A stretch of DNA of 64,000 nucleotides, from positions 1 to 64,000 of the forward strand of contig JAUZOD010000008.1 of assembly GCA_030706635.1 (NCBI GenBank), in the 5' to 3' direction. The notes under the pieces are model-generated. The model was not told where the DNA came from. It saw nothing but the letters and a program-made list of their open reading frames with translations, and made no database searches. A program made the position numbers and the translations under genes. This DNA comes from Bacteroidota bacterium (GTDB lineage Bacteria; Bacteroidota; Bacteroidia; Chitinophagales; Chitinophagaceae). Numbering within the stretch: position 1 is the stretch's first letter; each line of letters opens with the position of its first letter. Shown here piece after piece: positions 18,083 to 25,735 of the stretch.

Positions 18083-19156
18083 TTAAAAATGCCAGTGATT
18101 CTGTTTGAGCAGGATCACAAAACCCGTAATGAGCATATTCAACAGGGCCAGCGGAATCAGGGTTTTCCATCCCAGCTTCATCAGCTGGTCGTACCGGAAC
18201 CGTGGAACCGTCCAGCGCACCCACATAAAAACGAATATGAACAAAGCGATTTTCACAAATAAACTCACTACCTGCAGAAAAGCCAGCAGGTTCACCCCGT
18301 GATTCAATCCGAATGCAGCGTCATTCACGAAGGGCACATCATAACCTCCCCAGAAGACCGTGGCCATTACTGCACTGCTGATGAACATATTCACATATTC
18401 CGCGAACAGATAAAAACCAAGTTTCATGGAAGAATATTCCTGGTGATACCCGAAATTTAATTCACTTTCTGCTTCGGAAAGGTCAAAGGGCGTCCGGTTG
18501 CATTCAGCAAAGGCACAAACGAGGAAGATCAAAAACCCAAGGGGTTGATACCACACATAGTAGACGCCGTTCTGCTGCTGTTCCACAATGGTATGCAGAC
18601 TCAGCGAACCCGTCATCATCAGGAGGGCGATGAGGCTGAGCCCCATGGCGAGTTCATACGAAATGATCTGTGAAGCGCCGCGGATAGCGGCCAGCAGCGA
18701 GAACTTATTATTGGATGCCCAACCTCCAATCATCAGGCCGTAAACGCCCATACTTACCACGCCGAAAATATACAGTATGCCGATGTTTACATCGGCGATT
18801 TGAAGGGAGATATCCCTTCCAAAAATATGAATATGGCCGCCCCAGGGTACCACTGCACTGGTCATCATGGCGGTAAGCATGGCCAGGCCCGGGCCCAGAA
18901 TAAAAAGGAATTTATTGGAGTGGTTGGGAACAATCTCTTCCTTACTGAATAGCTTGAGGCCGTCGGCCAGGGGTTGTAAGATGCCGAAGGGTCCTGCCCG
19001 GTTCGGTCCGCGCCGGTCCTGGATATATGCCGCAACCTTTCTCTCCGCGTAAGTTTCATACATGGCAATAAGCAGGGATACGCCAATAATGATGGAAATA
19101 AGAACTGCTTTCTCTATGATCAAAGGCCAGTCTACAGACAATAATAATGCATGCAT
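18083..19156 (-). CDS. nuoH: NADH-quinone oxidoreductase subunit H
   Basis: The 357-residue quinone-binding membrane subunit. Hallmarks are TYAERKVAAYIQDRRGPNRAGPFGILQPLADGLK (read at residues about 30-63) and ECNRTPFDLSEAESELNFGYHQEYS, with the conserved acidic loop that links to the quinone chamber. Nine or so hydrophobic helices follow the expected plan. It lies directly downstream of a newly recognised 59-codon gene and upstream of nuoI. Confidence 0.97.
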   Translation of the reverse strand: MHALLLSVDWPLIIEKAVLISIIIGVSLLIAMYETYAERKVAAYIQDRRGPNRAGPFGILQPLADGLKLFSKEEIVPNHSNKFLFILGPGLAMLTAMMTSAVVPWGGHIHIFGRDISLQIADVNIGILYIFGVVSMGVYGLMIGGWASNNKFSLLAAIRGASQIISYELAMGLSLIALLMMTGSLSLHTIVEQQQNGVYYVWYQPLGFLIFLVCAFAECNRTPFDLSEAESELNFGYHQEYSSMKLGFYLFAEYVNMFISSAVMATVFWGGYDVPFVNDAAFGLNHGVNLLAFLQVVSLFVKIALFIFVFMWVRWTVPRFRYDQLMKLGWKTLIPLALLNMLITGFVILLKQNHWHF

Positions 19157-19162
19157 TGTATC

Positions 19163-19342
19163 CTAATAAAGTTTCTTCGTTTGTTTATAATGCGCGGCGT
19201 GATTGAAGAGGCTGATGATCAAACCAGCTGCCGTAAATCCAAGCACCACATCCCACCAAACCCCGGATGGTACGATAAACAGCATGATGACGCCCGACAG
19301 CAACGCCAGATCCGCTCTGACCAGCTTATTAAATAAGATCAT
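19163..19342 (-). CDS. Small two-helix membrane protein inside the nuo operon
   Basis: A 59-codon gene between nuoG and nuoH. Its ATG overlaps the nuoG stop codon as ATGA, so translation is probably coupled, and its TAG lies 6 nt before the nuoH start. The product starts MILFNKLVRADLAL and has two hydrophobic segments (about 10-26 and 31-47), then a basic tail ending in KQTKKLY. It is too short to be found by usual length cut-offs. I do not recognise a family. It fills the gap exactly and is the only coding content there, so an accessory or assembly role at complex I is plausible but inferred. Confidence 0.78.
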   Translation of the reverse strand: MILFNKLVRADLALLSGVIMLFIVPSGVWWDVVLGFTAAGLIISLFNHAAHYKQTKKLY

Positions 19343-20436
19343 GGTTTAATATTTTCGCTGTCAAAATCCATTGAGTGCGCCGGGCCCTGAATTTCAGAAA
19401 GATCAATGCCAGGCCGGTTCACTTCACTTACATTATTTATATCCATCAGCAATTTCGGTTTTCTTCCGCCCATGACGGCGGGTAATGTTTCCCTGGGCTC
19501 CACCGTGTCCACATAATGGCCCTGGGAAATTACAGAATGGCGGCTGATCCGGGTGGGACCTTCTATCACCCAATCGGCCGTTTTCTTTTTTTCAAACCGG
19601 CATTCGTTACAAATAAATTCTTGCACTTCACCCCACTGATCTTTGCGGGCTGTAACGCGAAACACTTCATCTCCGCGGTTCCAGAGGGTTACCCTACCGG
19701 AACATTTCGGGCAGTCCCGGTGTGCATCCTGCGGCTTCAGGAACCAGACACGGTTTTTAAAACGGAAGGTTTTATCGGTCAGCGCACCAACGGGACAAAC
19801 ATCAATCACGTTCCCGATAAAATCGTTTTCCAGTGCTTTATGAATATAGGTAGCAATTTCAGATTGATCCCCACGATCCAGGATCCCGTGTTCCCGTTTC
19901 TGGGTGAGCTGATCGGCAACATACACGCAGCGGTAACAGAGGATACAGCGGGTCATGTGCAATTGAATATAGGGGCCGATGTCGTGCTTTTCAAAAGTAC
20001 GTCTTTTAAACTCATAGCGGGTGCCCTCTTCCCCATGCTCATAACTCAGATCCTGCAGATAGCATTCACCAGCCTGATCGCAGATGGGGCAATCCAGCGG
20101 ATGGTTGATGAGCAGGAACTCAACGATCCCTTTCCGGGCATCGAGTGCTTTTTCGCTGGTGATGTTTTTTACGATCATTCCATCCATCACATTGGTTCGG
20201 CAACTCGCCACCAGTTTTGGCATTGGCCTTGGATCTGCAGTAGATCCCGCAGCCACTTCCACAAGACAGGTCCGGCATTTACCACCGCTTCCTTTCAGGG
20301 TGCTGTAATAACACATGGCCGGAGGAGCAACCTCGCCACCGATCTTGCGCGCGGCGTTGAGGATGGTGGTGCCCGGCTCAACTTCGATCGTGATGTTATC
20401 GATCGTTACCTTGAATAATTTTTTTTCTTCAGCCAT
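19339..20436 (-). CDS. nuoG: NADH-quinone oxidoreductase subunit G, short form
   Basis: The protein has only 365 residues, against about 680-900 in typical NuoG. The N-terminal iron-sulfur half is intact: the 2Fe-2S ferredoxin domain (AMCYYSTLKGSGGKCRTC), the His-ligated cluster motif HPLDCPICDQAGEC, and the four-Cys motif RCILCYRCVY followed by CPVGAL. A further CPKC...CNEC set (residues about 245-280) corresponds to the start of the molybdopterin-like domain, and then the protein stops. The large non-catalytic domain is absent. This short form appears usual in related Bacteroidota, so I read it as a lineage trait, not damage. Its stop codon overlaps the next ATG. Confidence 0.93.
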   Translation of the reverse strand: MAEEKKLFKVTIDNITIEVEPGTTILNAARKIGGEVAPPAMCYYSTLKGSGGKCRTCLVEVAAGSTADPRPMPKLVASCRTNVMDGMIVKNITSEKALDARKGIVEFLLINHPLDCPICDQAGECYLQDLSYEHGEEGTRYEFKRRTFEKHDIGPYIQLHMTRCILCYRCVYVADQLTQKREHGILDRGDQSEIATYIHKALENDFIGNVIDVCPVGALTDKTFRFKNRVWFLKPQDAHRDCPKCSGRVTLWNRGDEVFRVTARKDQWGEVQEFICNECRFEKKKTADWVIEGPTRISRHSVISQGHYVDTVEPRETLPAVMGGRKPKLLMDINNVSEVNRPGIDLSEIQGPAHSMDFDSENIKP

Positions 20437-20454
20437 ATTTCCTTTTTACTTGTA

Positions 20455-21816
20455 CTAAACTGCTGCCACGGCAGGTTCCAGCGGATCTGCATAGTGGGCA
20501 AGTCCGTAGTTCCTGATCTGACTTTCTTCCGGATTCAATATGTGCCATTCAAACTCATCCCGGAAATGACGGATCGCCGCAGCAACCGGCCACGCAGCGG
20601 CATCTCCCAGCGGGCAGATGGTATTGCCTTCAATCCTGCGCTGGATATCCCACAACAGATCAATATCACTCATCTTTCCTTTACCCGTTTCGATATTCTT
20701 TAATATTTTTTCCATCCAGCCCGTTCCTTCCCGGCAGGGTGAACATTGTCCGCAGCTTTCATGACGATAAAACCTGGCGAGGGTATAGGTATGTTTCACC
20801 ACGCACTGGTCTTCATCCAGCACAATGAACCCGCCCGATCCCATCATGGAGCCTTTGGCAAATCCTCCGTCGGAAAGACTTTCATAGTTCATTATTCTTT
20901 TCTCCCCTTTTGCCGTTTTCAATAAAAGATTGGCGGGCAGAATGGGAACGGAGGACCCGCCGGGGATACAGGCTTTCAGTTTTTTGCCATTGGCTATGCC
21001 GCCGCAGTATTCATCACTGTAAATAAAATCCTCCACCGATATGGTCATGTCAATTTCATAAACCCCAGGCTTATTGATATTACCGCAGGCAGAAATCAGT
21101 TTGGTGCCGGTGGATTTTCCAACACCGATCTTGGCATATTCCTCTCCGCCCATCAGGATGATGGGTACTACCGCCGCCAGGGTTTCCACATTGTTCACTA
21201 CCGTAGGCCGGTCCCAGACGCCCTTAACCGCAGGAAAAGGTGGCTTGATGCGGGGCAGGCCGCGTTTGCCCTCCAGGCTTTCCAGCAGGGCTGTTTCTTC
21301 TCCGCAGATATAGGCGCCCGCACCCCGGTGAATATAAATTTCGAGGTTGAATCCGGTCCCCAGGATATTTTCACCCAGCCAGCCATTGGATTTGGCTTCG
21401 CCGATGGCTGTCTCCAGGATATCAATGATCCATGAATATTCGCCCCGGATATATATATAGGTAAGATGACTGCCCAGCGCATAAGAAGAAACGATCAACC
21501 CTTCAATCAGCAGGTGCGGAATGAATTCCATCAGGAAACGGTCTTTGAATGTGCCGGGTTCACTCTCGTCGGCATTGCAGACCAGATGACGGGGCACACC
21601 CTCGGGTTTGGCGATAAAACTCCATTTCATGCCCGCAGGAAAACCTGCGCCGCCTCGTCCGCGCAACCCGCTTTTTTTTACCTCGTCCGTAATCTGATCG
21701 GGGCTCATCTCCTTAAAGGCTTTCTCCACGCTGCGATAGCCACCTTCACGGCGGTAAACATCGTAGTTCCGGATACCCTCCACCTGCGCTTTTTCGAGTA
21801 ATAATTTTCTGCCCAT
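20455..21816 (-). CDS. nuoF: NADH-quinone oxidoreductase subunit F
   Basis: NADH- and FMN-binding subunit, 453 residues. The Gly-rich motif GLRGRGGAGFPAGMKW (about 49-64) binds NADH and FMN, and ESCGQCSPCREGTGW with a later Cys (NTICPLGD) ligates the N3 4Fe-4S cluster. It takes electrons from NADH and passes them to NuoE and NuoG. Spacing to nuoE and nuoG is tight (14 and 18 nt). Confidence 0.97.
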   Translation of the reverse strand: MGRKLLLEKAQVEGIRNYDVYRREGGYRSVEKAFKEMSPDQITDEVKKSGLRGRGGAGFPAGMKWSFIAKPEGVPRHLVCNADESEPGTFKDRFLMEFIPHLLIEGLIVSSYALGSHLTYIYIRGEYSWIIDILETAIGEAKSNGWLGENILGTGFNLEIYIHRGAGAYICGEETALLESLEGKRGLPRIKPPFPAVKGVWDRPTVVNNVETLAAVVPIILMGGEEYAKIGVGKSTGTKLISACGNINKPGVYEIDMTISVEDFIYSDEYCGGIANGKKLKACIPGGSSVPILPANLLLKTAKGEKRIMNYESLSDGGFAKGSMMGSGGFIVLDEDQCVVKHTYTLARFYRHESCGQCSPCREGTGWMEKILKNIETGKGKMSDIDLLWDIQRRIEGNTICPLGDAAAWPVAAAIRHFRDEFEWHILNPEESQIRNYGLAHYADPLEPAVAAV

Positions 21817-21830
21817 GTGCTTAGATTAGG

Positions 21831-22334
21831 TCAATTATTCGCCGCTGAAATTTTCCGGCATTCCGCTATAATGGCATCCACTTTTTCCTTAGTCAGGTGT
21901 TCCCGGTAAAATTTCCCCAGCTGCATCATCGGTGCATAACCGCATGCGCCCAGGCATTCCACCGTTTTCAGGGTAAACAAGCCATCGCTGCTGGTTTCTC
22001 CCACTTTGATGTTCAGGGTGTCCTGAATATATTGAATGATCTCATCACTGCCGTTGATCATGCAGGGGCCTGTTTGGCAAACTTCAAAGACGTATTTCCC
22101 TACGGGCTTCATGTTGTACATAGAATAAAAAGTAGCCACTTCATACACTTCCACCGGCAGGATATGCAGCAGTTCCGCCACATAATCCATGGTTTCCGTG
22201 CTCAGCCAGCCGCCGGAATTATCCTGCGCAAGGTGCAATACCGGAAGGATGGCGCTCTTCTGCTTGCCTTCCGGATAATGGCTGATCAGTTCTTTTACTC
22301 TTGCCAGTTTTTCTGGCGAAAAAATATTGGTCAA
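21831..22334 (-). CDS. nuoE: NADH-quinone oxidoreductase subunit E
   Basis: The 167-residue thioredoxin-like 2Fe-2S subunit of the NADH module. Cysteines in CQTGPCMINGSDE and CLGACGYAPMMQ are the ligands of cluster N1a. The order nuoD-E-F-G is canonical. A 190-nt gap with an octad repeat element separates it from nuoD, unlike the 14-nt gap to nuoF. Confidence 0.96.
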   Translation of the reverse strand: MTNIFSPEKLARVKELISHYPEGKQKSAILPVLHLAQDNSGGWLSTETMDYVAELLHILPVEVYEVATFYSMYNMKPVGKYVFEVCQTGPCMINGSDEIIQYIQDTLNIKVGETSSDGLFTLKTVECLGACGYAPMMQLGKFYREHLTKEKVDAIIAECRKISAANN

Positions 22335-22360
22335 GTGCGGTTGATTTTAATAGTTAAACA

Positions 22361-22524
22361 AATGTGAAAATGTGCTGATGTGGAAATGTGAAAATTTAAA
22401 TCGCTTGTTTTTCAATTCCACAATAAATTCTCCACTTTTCTCTATTGTAAATTATTAAAGTTCCAAATTTGCTCTCATCAATTACACATTAGCACATTTC
22501 CACATTCGCACATTTCCACATTCG
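22361..22524. repeat. Octad repeat element, copy E (nuoD/nuoE gap)
   Basis: Left array 22361-22399 (ATGTGAAA, ATGTGCTG, ATGTGGAA, ATGTGAAA) and right array about 22480-22524 (CACATTAG, CACATTTC, CACATTCG repeated). The right array abuts the nuoD stop codon (plus-strand CTA at 22525). About 80 nt of AT-rich spacer lies between the arms. Confidence 0.82.
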
Positions 22525-23757
22525 CTACGCGTCCATCTCTCCCGCTATCAGATTCAGACTGCTCATGGTGAGTACGGCATCGCTCAGCATGGACCCTTTC
22601 GTCAATTCGGAATAAGCCTGGTAATAAATGAAACAAGGTCTCCGGAAATGCAGGCGGTAGGGCGACCGGCCGCCATCGCTGATAAAATAAAAGCCAAGTT
22701 CTCCGTTGCCACCCTCTACACTCTGGTAAACTTCACCCGGAGGAATTTCCGTTTCGCCCATCACAATCTTGAAGTGCCAGATCAGCGCTTCCATCTTGGT
22801 ATATACATCTTGTTTTGCGGGAAGAAAATACTCCGGTGCATCAGCATGGTAAACATCAGCTTCCGTTCCTTTGAATTCCTGTACTTTCCGGTAAGCCTGT
22901 TCGATAATGCTTAACGATTCCCACATCTCCTGGTTGCGCACCAGAAACCGGTCGTAATTATCTCCCGTTTTCCCTACCGGTATATTGAAACTAAAATCTT
23001 CGTAGCTGGAATAAGGTGAATGTACGCGAACATCGTAATCCACGCCGGCTGCCCGCAGGTTGGGCCCGGTAAATCCATAATTGAGCGCCCTTTCCGCACT
23101 GATGCCTCCTGTTCCTATGGTGCGATCCATAAATATCCGGTTTCTGTTGAACAGGTTTTCGAACTCTTTCAGCACCGCCGGGTACTCTTTCTGGAACCGC
23201 TCCAGTTTTTCAAAGGCAGCAGCGCTGAAATTCCTTTCAAAGCCTCCGATCCTTCCCATATTGGTTGTGAGCCTGGAACCGCAGATCTCCTCATAGATCT
23301 CGTATATCAGTTCCCGGTACTGCATTACATAAAGGAATCCGCTGAATGCTCCGGAATCCACACCCACGACCGAATTACAGATGAGGTGGTCGGAAATCCG
23401 CGCCAGTTCCATGATGATCACCCGTAAATAATCGACGCGCTTAGGTGTTTTTACGCCCAGCAATTTTTCACAGGTCAGATGCCAGCCCATGTTGTTGATC
23501 GGGGATGAACAATAATTCAGGCGGTCTGTGAGCGGGGTGATCTGATATAAAGGTCTTCTTTCTGCGATTTTCTCAAATGCGCGGTGTATATATCCTATCG
23601 TTTGTTCCGCCGAAACGATGCGTTCGCCGTCCAGCTCCAGGATATTCTGAAACACCCCGTGGGTCGCCGGATGCGTAGGACCCAGGTTCAGGGTAGTGGT
23701 TGTTTTTTCAATACTGCCCTCCGGAAGCTTAATATGTTGACTATGCTTTGTGTCCAT
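22525..23757 (-). CDS. nuoD: NADH-quinone oxidoreductase subunit D
   Basis: The 410-residue 49-kDa subunit, homologous to the large subunit of NiFe hydrogenases but without the metal site. Conserved segments include LNLGPTHPATHGVFQ near the N-terminus (the His/Thr loop of the quinone site) and DRLNYCSSPINNMGW. It is separate from nuoC, with 19 nt between the two, rather than fused as in some Proteobacteria. Confidence 0.97.
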   Translation of the reverse strand: MDTKHSQHIKLPEGSIEKTTTTLNLGPTHPATHGVFQNILELDGERIVSAEQTIGYIHRAFEKIAERRPLYQITPLTDRLNYCSSPINNMGWHLTCEKLLGVKTPKRVDYLRVIIMELARISDHLICNSVVGVDSGAFSGFLYVMQYRELIYEIYEEICGSRLTTNMGRIGGFERNFSAAAFEKLERFQKEYPAVLKEFENLFNRNRIFMDRTIGTGGISAERALNYGFTGPNLRAAGVDYDVRVHSPYSSYEDFSFNIPVGKTGDNYDRFLVRNQEMWESLSIIEQAYRKVQEFKGTEADVYHADAPEYFLPAKQDVYTKMEALIWHFKIVMGETEIPPGEVYQSVEGGNGELGFYFISDGGRSPYRLHFRRPCFIYYQAYSELTKGSMLSDAVLTMSSLNLIAGEMDA

Positions 23758-23776
23758 ACTTGTTCAATTTGAAAAT

Positions 23777-24283
23777 TCACCCCCTGCCAAACATCTCATC
23801 ATCCTTATCGGTCCGGGTCTGGTCTTCCAGCGGATATTCTTTCCGAAGCGGGAAATAGTCCATTTCATCCACGTTCAGTATCCTTTTCAGGTTCGGATGG
23901 CCGACAAAATTCACTCCGAAAAAATCAAATGTTTCCCTTTCCATCCAGTTGGCTGCGGCGTATAAGCGGGTAGCCGTAAATATATCCGGTTGTTTAATAT
24001 CCGCAAATACTTTGAACCGGATCCTCACATTATCCACCAGGTTATGCAGGTGATATACAACGGCCAGTTCGCGTCCTGGCTGGCTGGGGTAGTGAACAGC
24101 TGTCAGGTCCGTCAGAAATTGAAAACGCAATTCCTCATCATCATAGAGGAACTGCATTATTTTCAGATTGAGTTCTTTAGGTGCTTCGAATGTGAGCATA
24201 CCATAGGGCTCATCCATCCGGCTCAATTGTCCTTCGAATTGTTTCTCCAGCCTGACTTTAATTGTTTCGTTCGTGAGCGCCAT
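23777..24283 (-). CDS. nuoC: NADH-quinone oxidoreductase subunit C
   Basis: The 168-residue 30-kDa subunit. The C-terminal signature ETFDFFGVNFVGHPNLKRIL and DYFPLRKEYPLED is the classical complex I 30-kDa motif. It packs against NuoD in the quinone-reducing module. A 190-nt repeat-containing gap separates it from nuoB. Confidence 0.96.
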   Translation of the reverse strand: MALTNETIKVRLEKQFEGQLSRMDEPYGMLTFEAPKELNLKIMQFLYDDEELRFQFLTDLTAVHYPSQPGRELAVVYHLHNLVDNVRIRFKVFADIKQPDIFTATRLYAAANWMERETFDFFGVNFVGHPNLKRILNVDEMDYFPLRKEYPLEDQTRTDKDDEMFGRG

Positions 24284-24288
24284 GGAGT

Positions 24289-24476
24289 TAATTTGAAGAT
24301 TTAAAAATATGCCAATTTGAAAATGAATTCAATTCAGCCATTCTTCAAATCTTTAAAAATTTACTATTGTTAAAAAATTATAAATATTCAAGCTTTCTTC
24401 CATTTTCACCCACCTTCGCTAAAGCTCCGGCGGGCAAAGCATTTCCACATTTACATATTTCCACATTCACACATTA
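24289..24476. repeat. Octad repeat element with inner hairpin module, copy F (nuoB/nuoC gap)
   Basis: The left array (about 24289-24328) has ATTTGAAG, ATTTAAAA, ATATGCCA and ATTTGAAA in phase eight. The right array (about 24441-24476) has CACATTTA, CATATTTC and CACATTCA and runs into the nuoB stop codon (24474-24476). At 24409-24440 lies the module CCACCTTCGCTAAAGCTCCG followed by GCGGGCAAAGC, which is self-complementary. Confidence 0.78.
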
Positions 24477-25064
24477 TTTAATCCCATAACTCTGCATCAG
24501 CTCCTTATATTTTTCACCGCCTCTTCTCCTTACTGATTCTTTGCCGACCAGATCCTGAATACGCATAAAACCGTCGAGTATGCCTTCCGGCCGGGGTGGG
24601 CATCCCGGAACATAAACATCCACGGGAATTATCTGATCAATGCCCTGAAGCACGGAATAGGAATCAAAAATACCTCCGGAAGAAGCGCATGCGCCGACAG
24701 CCATTACCCATCGGGGTTCCGCCATCTGGAGATACACCTGCTTAACAATCGGTCCCATTTTCTTGGCTATGGTACCGATCACCATCAGGAGGTCGCACTG
24801 CCGGGGCGAGAACCCCAGTCTCTCAGCTCCGAAACGGCCCAGATCGTAATGGGATGCCATAGTAGCCATGAATTCTATCCCGCAACAGGATGTGGCAAAG
24901 GGCAGCGGCCAGAGAGAGTTCTTCCTGGCCAATCCGACAACATCACTCAGTTTTGTAGCAAAGAACCCTTCGCCGGTATGTCCTTCGGGCATATCTACGA
25001 TGCTGATGGAATCCTTTGTGTCGGCGGGCTTGGTATTTACATTAAATCTAACAGGTCTTGCCAT
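24474..25064 (-). CDS. nuoB: NADH-quinone oxidoreductase subunit B
   Basis: The 196-residue subunit binding cluster N2, the last electron donor to quinone. Tandem cysteines in FATSCCGIEFMA plus Cys in GACASSGGIFDSYSVLQGID and VPGCPPRPE are the four ligands. The last 20 residues are basic. It follows nuoA at 51 nt. Confidence 0.97.
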   Translation of the reverse strand: MARPVRFNVNTKPADTKDSISIVDMPEGHTGEGFFATKLSDVVGLARKNSLWPLPFATSCCGIEFMATMASHYDLGRFGAERLGFSPRQCDLLMVIGTIAKKMGPIVKQVYLQMAEPRWVMAVGACASSGGIFDSYSVLQGIDQIIPVDVYVPGCPPRPEGILDGFMRIQDLVGKESVRRRGGEKYKELMQSYGIK

Positions 25065-25115
25065 TTTATACTCGGTTTTATAACATACATCACATCCGGC
25101 GGGTACAACCCCGGA

Positions 25116-25523
25116 TCAATCTTCCCACTGCAAAGCCCCTTTCTTAATTATATATACAAATCCAATCAGGAAAAAGGCAACAAACAACAATACTTCGGCG
25201 AATCCGCTCCATCCCAGTTCCCGGAAATTGACGGCATAGGGATAAAAGAAGATCACTTCCACATCGAATAATACAAAGAGGATAGCGATCAGAAAATACT
25301 TTATGGCCATGGGCTGACGGGCATTGCCGACAGCCTCGATACCGCTTTCAAAATTCTGCAGTTTCTCTTCGGTGTTCCTTCTGGGTCCCAGCAGATGGGT
25401 GACGCCCAGCACCAGGAATACAAAAGCTCCGGCAAATAGCAACTGGATACCGATGGGAAGATAATCGCTTGAACTATTTGATCTTGAAACCAGATTTGTT
25501 GCCTGCAGCAGAATGGAGTTCAT
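25116..25523 (-). CDS. nuoA: NADH-quinone oxidoreductase subunit A
   Basis: The 135-residue, three-helix subunit that opens the operon. The loop GPRRNTEEKLQNFESGIEAVG and the second helix with ILFVLFDVEVIFFYPYA (conserved acidic pair) are diagnostic. The N-terminus is about 20 residues longer than in E. coli, with a Ser/Asn-rich start. A TACTTTTG promoter element on the minus strand lies 21 nt upstream of the start codon. Confidence 0.96.
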   Translation of the reverse strand: MNSILLQATNLVSRSNSSSDYLPIGIQLLFAGAFVFLVLGVTHLLGPRRNTEEKLQNFESGIEAVGNARQPMAIKYFLIAILFVLFDVEVIFFYPYAVNFRELGWSGFAEVLLFVAFFLIGFVYIIKKGALQWED

Positions 25524-25544
25524 AAGAATTGTTCAATTGCCCAA

Positions 25545-25552
25545 CAAAAGTA
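25545..25552 (-). promoter_or_regulatory. Bacteroidota -7 promoter element of the nuo operon
   Basis: Plus-strand CAAAAGTA reads TACTTTTG on the minus strand, a perfect TAnnTTTG element, 22 nt before the nuoA ATG. No good TTTG at -33 is seen. Transcription would start about 15 nt before the start codon. Confidence 0.55.
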
Positions 25553-25616
25553 ATACAGCAACGGCAGATTTCCATTGGATTGTTTTTAGATGGCAGTTCT
25601 TAGAAAACCCGGAAAA

Positions 25617-25702
25617 GTTGATGGTTGATAGTTGATGGTTGATGGATATCTGGTGCGAATCCGCACATAAGTTCCATCAACCATCAACTATCAACCATCA
25701 AC
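25617..25702. repeat. Heptad inverted-repeat element, copy G (perfect 30-bp arms)
   Basis: The left arm (25617-25646) is four heptads GTTGATG, GTTGATA, GTTGATG, GTTGATG plus GA. The right arm (25673-25702) is its exact reverse complement, including the single variant heptad at the matching position. The 26-nt loop contains GTGCGAATCCGCAC, itself a small palindrome. It lies between the end of the TPR gene and the start of nuoA. Confidence 0.92.
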
Positions 25703-25735
25703 AAAAACATTAATATGATCCCTCTTTCTTAGTCA

